DNA of 64,000 nt, from NCBI GenBank assembly GCA_905250115.1, contig CAJNOI010000104.1:18175-82174 (forward strand). The letters run 5' to 3'. The notes under the pieces were generated by a model. The model worked only from the letters and a program-made list of their open reading frames with translations, was not told where the DNA came from and did not search any database. Made by a program: the position numbers and the translations under genes. Shown here piece by piece: positions 12,109-23,944 of this stretch (position 1 is its first letter; each line of letters begins with the position of its first letter). Source of the DNA: Adineta steineri (lineage: Eukaryota; Rotifera; Eurotatoria; Adinetida; Adinetidae).

Positions 12109-13109
12109 TGCATAGTAGTTACTGTAAAACAATAAGACAATGCCTACAAAATGATTATGAATCCTTTAAGATGTTTTATAGTCACTGAAATATACGCGTA
12201 TAGATGTATATTTACATACTGATAAGGAATTAATTTATATAGATACGTACTGGGCTAGAAACAATATTTTGTCAGAAAACTTAAGGTATAGTTTTTAACA
12301 AACTTTATAATGAATTTAATAACAAATTAGAGGTTGTCAAAAACGGAGTTTCTTAGTATTAAATTATAAGAGTTATGAAAAATAGTATTTGTTTTCTTTT
12401 AACTTCATTTATCGTGTCAAACGTTAGAATCTAGTTTTTCTTTATTTGTGGATGAGTAAATAATAATATATAGATGAACTTTATAAGAATATTTGAAACT
12501 AAAAGTTATTAATTTCGTTACAAACAACTACGATAATCGATCTCATTAGAAGTCTGAGATTCATGTCAAGTCTATTAAGACTATCTCAAGAGACAAACTT
12601 AACAGAAACTAGACTTTTGAGTAAAAACCGTACTTATAAATCTTATATTTTAGCAAAACTGATCATATAAAAACTCCTATTCAACTATATATAATCTAAG
12701 GCCAGTAAAAAATGATTAAATTCAATTCTAAATGTATAAAAATAAATACTAACATTGATAGGTAAATGATAAAATAGATAATAAAATTTAATTTAACTTG
12801 ATTTCTAAAGAAAATAATAAATTACTACGTTTGTTTTTAATGTTTTATTAGTTTTCATATCAAATAACGTTTATATAGGCATCAATTTATCTGACAAAAG
12901 ATTTTCTATTCTTCATAAATTTCAAAGAGTAAGTTTATTAAAATCTTCAAAAATTAGTTTTACAAACAAAAAAAACAGATTAATGATGAATGTCATAAAC
13001 ACCAACTGACATTATTCATGAAAAAATGTGTTGACTATGAAAGATTTTGATTAAACGAGATCAATATCAATGAAAACAATATTACAATTTGCTTATTTTT
13101 GTCATAAGA
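12109..13109. other. Intergenic; 3' flank of copy 4
   Basis: No gene. From about 12530 onward the sequence matches 3930-4450, the flank of copy 2. Confidence 0.55.
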
Positions 13110-15351
13110 TCAAATATGATTTTCCATTTGAATTTCCTTTGATCGATCAATTAGTTTTCGTGCTACACTAGGAGTAACATGGTGATAATATTGTAAATGA
13201 TGGCGTAATGCATAAGCTGGCATTCGTAAATAGTGACATGGTAGTTTATGAATGTTCTTTGTAGAACCACGAAATAAATGAATTATATCCTTACTGAAGG
13301 GACATGGAATTTTATATAAATGATTAATGACATCTTCATTTTCATAGAAGATTTTTGTTGTTTTTGGATCATCGTTATTTGAAATAGCTTCCAGTAAACG
13401 TCGAGCATCTATTGGTTGCAAGTCATGTTTATTTATAAAATGATAATATAATCCTATTGGACGATTTTTTTTGTTTGAACAAAAGCGTACTGAATGATTC
13501 GCTGCTGTAAGACCAAATGCACCATCAAATGTTAATGGGCAAAAACCTTGTGGATATCTGGTTGACATTGATTTAACTCTATTTTGCTTATTAGCATCAT
13601 CGCTATCCTAATAAAAATAGATAATGATAAAAAAAGTAATAAAAACTACACACTGATTATGTTTATTTCACAATTTTTATTTGAATTAGAAACTGTTTGT
13701 ATATCATATGATGAAGTATTCTATAACTAATATTTAGATAAAGAAAAATGTGATGTCAAATGATTGCGATGTACTTGATACTTTTTAAAAATCATTCTAG
13801 ATATTACAGAGATTTAAGTATGGAAAAAGCATCTTCTTCCTTAGACAGATACTCTTTTCTTTTTCTACAAACACTATTCTTCCAGGATATACTAAAACTA
13901 GAATTCCTTCTGCAGACTGGTAGGCGAAATCAGAAGGTTTTCCTTTTGAACAACTTTATAATAACACTAATAAAATAATATTAATGTCTTCGCTCTACAT
14001 TCCATATTATGACACTGATATTTGATAACTACGGCGATTGTTTTTCGAAGGATCTAGTTAACATATATCATAGCGAAGCTTTATCCAATTCCCTAATAAT
14101 AATTCCGATGATCGTTAATCGAATTAATCACGTACAGCAATTCTAAAATCACACTACAATTCGATTATGAACTTTACTGTTGCTATTTTCATTAGAAATA
14201 TTTCTTCCTAAAGCAGATAGTTGCTTCAAATATTAGCATATTACCAAAAACCTCAACATGATCTTCTGGTAACTCGCTTATAATCGTTTTCTTCATCTAA
14301 CTATAACTCAATGTGTTCAAAAAAGTCAGATTCTAGCTTATGAAAACTATACTACTTCACTTAAACGAATATCGCTTTGATTGCCAGTCATCTTAACAAT
14401 TCTTTATTCTACTAATAGTTATTTCATTATTTTACTTCGATAGTAGCTGTTGTTCGGCTAAAGAAAAAAAAATAAGATAATTCAGAATTTTCCAATCATG
14501 AAAAAAACTTACTCAAGCAAAATACAATCAAGAGTGACACTGGTATCACACATTGAATGTTCATCGTCTAAAATAAATATAATTCATTGTTGTTTTTCAC
14601 ATTTCTTGACAATATTCAATATACCTGTTGTGATCATTGATCGGTTTGTTCCATCTAGAAATATAGTTTAAAAAAAACATTTATATAAATTTTAGTCTAT
14701 TATGTTACCTGTTGAATTCAGATGAACAGGAGATCTACTAAACAAAAGAAAATAAATAAAATAATTCAACTTGAAAGAAAATACTCTGATGGTGGTGGAG
14801 TTGTTTTCAATAATAATCCATCTAAAAATATTTTCTATTCAAAACGTATTTTATAGAAAAATTTCATTTACCGTTTTGATTTTCACATTTACAAATACAA
14901 GAACAGTTTTTTGTATTTGGTAATGTTGGTCCAACTTTACCAATTCCATCTTTTATATGAAAAAGTAAACTTGCTTAAATAAAAATAATATTATTGTATT
15001 CATATTTTTACCAAATTGACTGAATGCAATGGCTTGTTTGATTTCTTCAAAAATAATCTGAATTTCATCAATTGAACTATTTTCTAGATCAAGTAGTTTT
15101 TGTGCTTGCTCAATCAGATTCTTTTCACGTTCAATATTCAGTAGTTTCTTTTCAATAATAGCGTTAAATGAATCAACAGCTGTTTTTAATTCATTTCGAA
15201 GGCTACCAAATCGTTCTTTGTTTCGCTGTGTTGATTCAACATGTTCAATTAAATGATTTAAACAAATAAGACTTGAACAACAATGACATTCATACAAATG
15301 TTTTATATTTTTGTCACATGTTAAGTCAGCACATAAACCATCTGCTGGCAT
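13110..15351 (-). CDS. B-box-like/coiled-coil/C2H2-like protein, tandem copy 4
   Basis: Exons 15351-15012, 14949-14872, 14821-14785, 14737-14709, 14654-14625, 14567-14513, 14457-14436 and 13607-13110 join in frame to about 362 residues. Exon 1 keeps the cysteines but reads CDKNIKHLYECHCC, with Leu-Asn-His replacing the usual Phe-His-His at the last site (CLNHLIEH). The exon-2 cluster is CSCICKC. C-terminal units end YHFINKH and HHLQYYHH. Exon 5 is the 30-nt form. The gene lies between the foldback element and the mariner remnant and appears intact. Function unknown. Confidence 0.78.
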
Positions 15352-15424
15352 TTCTAAAACATCGAAAAATTTCTTTTCGTATGTTGTTATTATTTAAAAA
15401 TGGGTATTCGTCTGACGGGCGGCT

Positions 15425-15433
15425 CTATATAAG
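15425..15433 (-). promoter_or_regulatory. TATA-like box upstream of copy 4
   Basis: CTTATATAG on the minus strand, about 78 nt upstream of the ATG at 15351. The neighbouring sequence 15340-15435 is nearly identical to that upstream of copy 5. Confidence 0.45.
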
Positions 15434-15751
15434 AAACAGAATTATCTTAATTCGTTCGAATGAACATTTTATCTAGTATAAAACGTGACTATGTATTTTT
15501 CTCGGCTAGTAATGTATTATATTTTATCAAAATAGAATATTTCGTGTTTCATTATTAAACGACATGAGATGGAATACAGAATTCTACTATTTTTTGTTTA
15601 CTTTTTGTATGAAAAGTTACTAATTAAACTCAGATAATACAGATAATATTTCTGAAACTTAAGTATATAAAGATTTAGTACATATGACACAAATTGTAAG
15701 AGAAGGATTATTTGATATATTCTTAGTTAAAAGAAGATATCGATAAAAATA

Positions 15752-16281
15752 CAATGTGGTGATCAAAAAGTTCTCGGAACACTCTCATTTTTATTAAATA
15801 ACTGTTTTTTTACAAAAAACTTATTACATTAAATATTCGAAGCATTCGCCCCAACTTGTAATGCAGAGTATCTTTCGCGCCGCATCTTGTGGTATTGCAC
15901 GAAATTCCTTGGTGACAGCTTATTGTAATGATTTTGATTAAGAGTACCTACCAGGCTGTGGTTTGAAGTAATCAAAACGTCAAAAAACTAACGAAGTTAG
16001 GACAGAAGAATATGATGAATGATGCATAACTATTACTCCTTGTTCTTCAAGAAATTTTTTGATGTCATTTGTTTGATGAGGTCTTGCGTTGTCACGATGC
16101 AGTTTAATACCATGTGAACTTGAATAACTTTTTCATTTTCAGTTCATCATGAATAATAAGTATTTATTTCCATGAAAAACAATAGATGAGACCTAGCGCT
16201 AGCACAATGTTAAACAAATACTTCCGTATTCTGTCCAACGATAGAAATCGAAAGCCATTTCGAGAACTTTTTAAGCACCGT
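15752..16281 (-). mobile_element. Degraded mariner transposon, internally deleted
   Basis: Inverted ends are recognisable: GGTGATCAAAAAGTTCTCGG near 15758 and, reverse-complemented, GGTGCTTAAAAAGTTCTCG at 16280, with TA next to each end. Read on the minus strand, the middle translates to LHRDNARPHQTNDIKKFLEE, the hallmark around the second catalytic Asp of mariner DD34D transposases. It is followed by HHSSYSSVL, where the family has HPPYSPDLAP, so the third Asp is lost. The element is about 530 bp against about 1.3 kb for a full mariner, so the DNA-binding half is missing. Dead copy. Confidence 0.85.
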
Positions 16282-16637
16282 ATGTAAACTACTACGTTTT
16301 TTTATGTATTATTACAGTTTTCTATATACAAAAATTATTGATAATTTTTATTAAAAACTGAGAAATTCAAAAAATCATTTCTTTTACATGAAATAATGTT
16401 TATATAAGCATTATTTTGTTTGACAGGAGATTTTTCTATTTTGATAAATTTCAAACAAGAAATTTATTTGAATCTACAAAGTCAGTTTTATAAACAAAAA
16501 AACAGTTTAATAATGAATGTAATAAAAACCAATTGACATTATTTAAGAGAAAATCGATGTTATTAAGAAAGATTTTCGTTAAATGAGATAAATATCAATG
16601 AAAACAATATTAGAATTTGTTCATTTTAGTCATAAGA

Positions 16638-18914
16638 TTAATTAAGTTTTTCCATTTGAATTTCTTTTGATTGATTAACTAATGTTTGTGCTACACCCTC
16701 GGTAACATGGTGATAATATTGTAAATGATGGAGTAATGCATAATCTGGCATTCGTAAATAGTGGCATGGTATTCTGCGAATGTCTTTTGCAGAACCTCGA
16801 AATGAATGAATCATATCCTTACTGAAGGGACATGGAATTTTAAATAATTGATTAACCACTTCTTCGCTTTCATCGAAGAGTTTTGTTGTTCTTGGATCTT
16901 CATTAATTGAAATAGCTTTAAGTAAACGTCGAATATAAATTGGTTGTAATCGATGTTTAGTTATAAAATGTTCATATAATCCTATTGGACGATTTTTTTT
17001 GTTTGAACAAAAGCGCACTGAATGATTAGCAGCTGTAAGACCAAATGCCCCATCAAATGTTAATGGACAAAAACCACGTAAACCTTTGAGTAACCCTGAT
17101 TTCACTTTATTTTGTTCTTTAACAATGTGTACATCCTAATAAAAAGTAGATATCGATAAAAAAAACTACGCACTGGTTATTCTCAGGAATATCTTATCAC
17201 TAATTGTTCACTTTTAGAACACATTTCTAACATATCTACATCAAATTTTTCTGAAAAATGACTTTCGTTAATTAACCTACATCAGTTTCAAAATTTTATT
17301 TGACCTAGCAACTATTTAGAAATCATATGATGAAATATTCTATAGAAACTAGTAAGAGATTGGATAGGTATTATCTAGACAAAGAAGAATGTAGTGTCAA
17401 ATGATTATGATCTACTTAGTCCTATTTGAAAGTCATTGCAGGTATTGTAGAAATTCAAGTATGCAAAAAGCATCTTATTGTTTAGTCATCTACTCTTTAC
17501 TTTTTCTATAAATACTGTTTTTACAGAGTATCCTAAAAATAGATTTTCCTCTGTAGATCGGCAGATGACACCAGGAGGTTTTGCTCTTGAACACCTCTAT
17601 AATAACGCTAACAAAATAATATTAATGTTTTCGCTCTGCATTCCATATTATTACATTAATATTTGATATGTACAGCGATTTTTTTTCGAAGAATCTAGTT
17701 AACATATCTTATAATCTTGCGGATCGATTGTGAACTATACTTGTCTTATTTTAATTAAAGATATTTCTTCCTGAAGCAGATAGTTGCTCCAAATATTAGC
17801 ATATTTCTCATATGCTTACCACGATCCTTTGATAACTCGATTATAATTGTTTTCTTCACCTAACTGTAACTCAATGTACCGAAAAAAGCCAGATTCTAGC
17901 CTCTGGAAACTATACTACTTCATTTAAATAGATAAAATTTTGAGGATGAGTCATCTCAACAATTCTTTATTCTACCACTAATTATATCATTATTTTACTT
18001 CGATAGAAACCGTTGTTCGACTAAAAAAAGATAAGATAGTTCAAAATTTTTCCAATCATGAAAAAAACTTACTCAAGCAAAATACAATCAAGAGTGACAC
18101 TGGTATCACACATTGAATATTCATCGTCTGAAGTAAATACAATTCATTGTTGTTTCTAACAATTTCTTAACAATATTCAATATACCTGTTGTCATCATTG
18201 ATGTGTTTGTTTCATCTAGAAGTATAGTCGAAAAAAACATTTATATAAATTTCAGTATATTGTATTACCTGTTAAATTTTGGTGAACAAGAGATCTACTA
18301 AACAAAAGAAAATAAATAAAAGAATTCGATTAGAAACCAAAATACTTTGATGGTGGTGAAGTAATTTTCAATAAGAATTCATCTAGAAATATTTTCTATA
18401 AGAAACTTATTTTATAGAAAAACTGCATTTACCATTCTGATTTCCACATTTACAAATACAAGAACAACTTTTTGTATTCTGTAATGCTGGTTCAACTTTA
18501 ATAATTCCATCTTTTATATAAAAAAAAAACAAACTCATTTAAATAAAAATAATATTATTTTAGTTATTTTTTACCTAATTGACTCAATGCAATCGCTTCT
18601 TTGATTTCTTCGAAAATTATCTGAACTTCATCAATTGAACCAGTTTTTGCATCAAGTAATTTTTGTGCTTTTTCAATTAAGCTCTTTTCACGTTCAATAT
18701 TTAGTAATTTTTCTTCGACAATTACTTTAAATGTATCAACAACTGTTTTTAATTCATTTCGAAGACTTTCAAATTGTTCGTTGTTTCCTTGTGTTGCTTC
18801 AATATGTTCATTTAAATGCTGGAAACAAATCAGACTTGAACAACAATGACATTCATATAAATGTTTTATATTTTTGTCACATGTTAAATCAGCACATAAT
18901 CCATCTGCTGGCAT
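16638..18914 (-). CDS. B-box-like/coiled-coil/C2H2-like protein, tandem copy 5
   Basis: Exons 18914-18575, 18510-18433, 18382-18346, 18297-18269, 18215-18186, 18127-18073, 18020-17999 and 17135-16638 join in frame to about 362 residues. The B-box-like site is intact (CHCCSSLICFQHLNEH) and is followed by the coiled coil. The last exon starts DVHIVKEQNK instead of the acidic DSDDDNEQ of the other copies and keeps both C2H2-like units (EHFITKH, HHLQYYHH). Exon 5 is the 30-nt form. Exon 6 is almost identical to that of copy 4, which suggests recent duplication or conversion. Function unknown. Confidence 0.78.
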
Positions 18915-18987
18915 TTCTAAAACATCGAAAAATTTCTTTTGGTATATTGTTATTATTTAAAAATGGGTATTCGTCTGACGGGCGGCT

Positions 18988-18996
18988 CTATATAAG
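18988..18996 (-). promoter_or_regulatory. TATA-like box upstream of copy 5
   Basis: CTTATATAG on the minus strand, about 76 nt upstream of the ATG at 18914. Confidence 0.45.
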
Positions 18997-19681
18997 AAAT
19001 AGATTCATTTTGATTCGAAAGAACGAACATTTCGTCTAGAATACAACGTGACTATGTATTTTTCTCGATTAGTAATATATTTTATCTTGTCAAAACAGAA
19101 TATTTCATATTTCATTGTTAAAAGACATAGCATAAAACTGATGAAATTTTCAGTACATAAAGATTCAGTACCTAACAAACAAGTTTTAGGCGAAGGATTA
19201 TTTGTTGTATTCTCAGTTAAAAGAAGATAATGATCAAAATAGTTAAGTATAGATTATAAATGTTTACCAAATGTATTTGCTTTGAATATTACAGCATTTC
19301 AATGCATATCATACTTATACATGATTGACATATAGATAAATATGAGTATTTATACATTTATGTATTCACCATTCTCTGTGTAAAAACAGTTTAAAACTAT
19401 ATATTCGCGTTAGTAATTGACATGAGTTAAAAGTTTAGGTTGGTGAATTCTTTTAAAATTTATAAACATGCTGTAAATGCTATATTTTGACTATTTTTCC
19501 TGTGTTGCATTAAGAATGTATAGAAATGGTTGAAATCTGAAATTTCCATTCTTGGCATTATTCGTATGCACAAAATGGCGAACAATCGTAGTTCTTTTTA
19601 AATCGATTAAAATTATGTCGATTTCTTTAAGATGTAAAATATTCTGATTTGTTTTTGAACTGATATATTGAATAACATCTT

Positions 19682-19738
19682 GAAGGTGTGGGTACTCTTC
19701 TCATCCGATATTAACAGTGATACCCACATTCTCAGGTG
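19682..19738. repeat. GTGTGGGT/ACCCACA hairpin 1
   Basis: GAAGGTGTGGGTACTC is followed about 20 nt later by GATACCCACATTC, giving a short stem-loop. It sits where similarity between the upstream flanks of copies 5 and 3 ends (about 19690 against 11030). Confidence 0.5.
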
Positions 19739-19801
19739 TAAAATGTTCTGGAAAGATTTACATATTGTATCGAATAAGCAGAATTTATTATAATATTGCA
19801 A

Positions 19802-20475
19802 TTTAATATTAAGCTTGTTCTGTAATGTGATTAAAAATATCTGTTAATCTTGATGATATAATTTCTTCGAGATTTATATATGTACTATTCGTTATTATGA
19901 AAGAATACGACGAAAGTGACATATAGCGGAGGAACAAAAATAAGAGTAATTTTAACTGGTTTTTTTGCATAACCAATAGAGAAATACAGAAAAAAATAAT
20001 TTCAATGTTGTATCGTTACTATTCTATGATAATAAAATTTCATTCATTCTTTTTAATACATATCTTACATTATTAAATATGTCAAATTCCATCTGTTTTT
20101 ATTCGCTGGAAGATTTGTTATAAATAATTTTCTTTACCATGATAGATAAACTCACTATTAAATACTACTTACAACAGTACGATGAATTGATCATAAAACA
20201 AAATTATTAACGTCTATATATTTGTTTTCATGTATTGTTTTCTTTATCTTTCTAATGCATAATAGGATTTGATAGCAATGCCATATAGTATTCTATTATA
20301 GTAAACCTAAAGATCTTAATAAAATAAATTAAAATTAGAAGATGATGCTATGTGAACATCTGTATTTATCCTAATATACTAGAAGAATAAATCTTATACT
20401 TTTTAGTTTTTTCATTAATTAATCATTGGAAATACTTCTTTAACTGCTTTTCGTACTGTCCGACAACGGATTGGT
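19802..20475. other. Intergenic upstream of ADAT2
   Basis: AT-rich, no gene seen. The ~40 nt before the ADAT2 ATG are open in the same frame, so a small upstream exon or earlier start is possible. Confidence 0.4.
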
Positions 20476-21145
<670 letters not shown>

Positions 21146-21729
21146 ATGTTTATTTTTCTTTATATTAATAAAAAAAAGACATTGTTGCCTTTTTAAAGCC
21201 ATAGGAAAACTATGTTTACTAGAAATCTGAAGTTACAAATACTGAATAAACTTGATATACAATACAACGAATTATGTTATAAACTCTATGAATCTATGTA
21301 GTAGCATTCTTCCTTTGACAGTTCCTCATTACTAATAATCTCTATATTTATAAACTTTTTTATTCAATCATATGAATAAAAATCTAATGTAATTTAGTAT
21401 TTGTCAATAAATGTAACTATTTTCAGTACGTCAATATTAATATTATTTACGTCTGGCGAGTATTCAAATTTAGAAAAATCATTTTAAATGTTTAATGCTC
21501 TTAAAACTAATACCATAATGTAGAACACAAGCATTCTCTTTATGTAAATTTTCTCTTCATGTCTTGCAAATATGCCTCGCTTAAAAACGTAAATGCAAAC
21601 ACATTAATCGTTTGAATCACTACAATACTGTTAACCAACAAGCAACGAACTTAGAAGGCATTGATTGTCTACATAACGATTAAAGTAACATATTTGAAAA
21701 ATTAATTGTTACCATTTTGAAATAGAACG
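21146..21729. other. Intergenic between ADAT2 and the 21730 gene
   Basis: About 580 bp, AT-rich; no ORF, repeat or clear signal recognised. Confidence 0.4.
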
Positions 21730-23191
21730 ATGGTAGACATTATTAAACCCATATCACCTGTGTCAACACTATTATCTTCAACTAATCTTCAAAGACAAAA
21801 TCGATCAACTTCCAAACACCTTTCTTTACCAGTATTAGTTACAACTGTTGATAATATTCCATCAAATGAACAAACAAATATTTTTTTAAATTCAAAACGA
21901 TGGATTGGACGTTGTCCTGGTGAAATGACAAATCGACAATTGACTACATCTAATGTAGCATATAATATACATCGAAAAATGATCTATCGTGAATTATCTC
22001 AATTTTATCCAATGACAACAGGTGATTTGTCTGCAATGATAAAAATCAAACAACAACATCAACAGAAAAATTCTAATAAAGAATCGTTAAAGGTAACAAT
22101 AGGAACAGCAACAACTGTTACATCGCTTCCAACTGTATCAAGTGTTGATGCTCAAAGTTCTCGTCTATTTGATACACTTTCAAAACATGTTACAATTAAG
22201 GCAGAACCACTTCGACCAACAAATTATTTTATAAACAATACAAATAAATTCGTATCTTCATGGCAAAAATATTGGGCATCTACACATATACAACGACGAC
22301 GGTAAACCAATAACTATTTATATAATTTATCTATTGCTTTTTTTTTTTCTTCCTTCAAATTTTAGAAAAGAACCTCATGATATAGAATTTCCTTATATAC
22401 GTGATCAACAACTTTCTATTCCTCCAGCACATTTTCTTACTGTTCATGATTCATCATTACAACATATAAATAATGAAAATAATAGTTTTAGTAGAAAATC
22501 ATCAATTATATCAAATTGTTCTACTATAACTGAATGTCCTTCACCGATAATATTCGATAATCAATCATCATTTATAAAAGAAGAAAATCATGTTAGTTTA
22601 TCGCGAACTGTTTTATTATCTATAATTGATTTATCAAAAGAAAAACATTCTCCAATGAATAATTCTTTAAAATTAATTGATCAAAAAAATGTATCACCTA
22701 TTCAAAGTAAAGGTTCAATTATTAATAATAATGATGATAATAAAATTCCTAATGAAACAAATCTAATAGCAGCAAGACTTTATAAACTTCCATTACCTTC
22801 AGCTAAACCTAGAGTTAGTAGAATATCTATCAAACATGGATCACAATCAAAATCATCAGAAAAAAAAAAAACTAAAAATTCGTCATCAGATAAAAAAGAA
22901 ACAACAACAACTTCATCTGCAACAACCACATCTACTTCAAAAACTAAACAACAAACATCATCGAATAAATCAAATCGAATAACTATTAAAAAGCAGCAAT
23001 CATTATCAACAGTAATAACAACAACACCAAGATCGAAATATGAACAAATAAATTGGGAAGAACCATATATTGGTATTAGATTTGATCCTCCAACACCACC
23101 ATGTTCACCATCATTATTTATTTGGCCAGAAGATAGTGATCAAGATGAAGATGATAGAATATTAAAACAAAATTTTATTATAGAAATATAA
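21730..23191 (+). CDS. Unrecognised, largely disordered protein
   Basis: Two exons, 21730-22301 and 22366-23191, separated by a 64-bp GT-AG intron with a T-rich tract, give 465 residues. No domain is recognised. An ordered-looking N-terminal part (about residues 55-105) contains RWIGRCPGEMTNRQLT and RELSQFYPMTTGDLSAMIKI. The middle is Ser/Thr/Lys low complexity (about residues 330-400), probably disordered. The C-terminus has a distinct conserved-looking tail, YIGIRFDPPTPPCSPSLF, then an acidic stretch (DSDQDEDD). The S/T-P sites suggest phosphorylation. A nuclear or cytoskeletal regulator is possible but not shown. Confidence 0.75.
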
Positions 23192-23411
23192 CTATTATTT
23201 TAAATATTCGAGAAACTGTTATCGTATATTTTCTATTTAATTCGATCCTATTATATTTTTTATTTTTTTATTTTATATTTATCTTTAAAAATATTTTCAT
23301 GATAATAAAATGATATATATTTTTACTTTTTAGTCTTGAGATAACATGTCGAAATTTTCATTTATTATTTTGAAGTAATATATCAACTGAAAATATTAAC
23401 ATTAAAAAAAT

Positions 23412-23618
23412 TCATTTATGCACAATAACAGTCTGTACTAAATCAAGAGTTGATTGAATACCAATCAGTTCACTAAATTTTGATGAACAAATATATTCAT
23501 CAATATTTTTCATAATTGGCGGTATATTGATATAACCATTTAATAGTTGTTCAACATATTTTCTTATATGTTCAAAAAGACCTTGTCTCTTTGTTAAACC
23601 TTCACCGATAATAATGTG
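23412..23618 (-). pseudogene. C-terminal fragment of a bacterial-type fructokinase (ROK family)
   Basis: Reading 23618 to the TGA at 23412 gives about 68 residues with GEGLTKRQGLFEHIRKYVEQ, LLNGYINIPPI and SSKFSELIGIQSTLDLVQ. From family knowledge this pattern (Gly-rich strand, LF..IR..V..LLNGY, then a G..G.IGA helix) marks the C-terminus of ScrK/GmuE-type ROK fructokinases. The N-terminal ATP- and sugar-binding parts are absent, and the codon just upstream is TGA after a possible splice acceptor. I read it as a remnant of a horizontally acquired sugar kinase. It could be one exon of a gene whose others I missed, but no partner exon is visible before the F-box gene. Confidence 0.5.
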
Positions 23619-23944
23619 TCACTAACATAAAAATATCTTTTACTCAATACTCAATGATATTTATTCTAAATTAATGGATATTAGTTTTCACAATGCATCA
23701 TTCAGATTCGAGCAAAAGAAGAAATACACTGATATAAGTAATCAGTGTTCCTATTATATAATTTCACAAATACAGGATATCATTGTTATCTGTTAGAATT
23801 TTGATTTGAACATTTATCAAAGATAAAGTCAATGAATGCAATTAAGAGTTGATATTTCTTTATATTTGAGAAATATTATTAGACTATAAATACAACATTT
23901 ATCATGTTTTTCAGTTTATTAAATAAATCAAAACAAGAATACAT

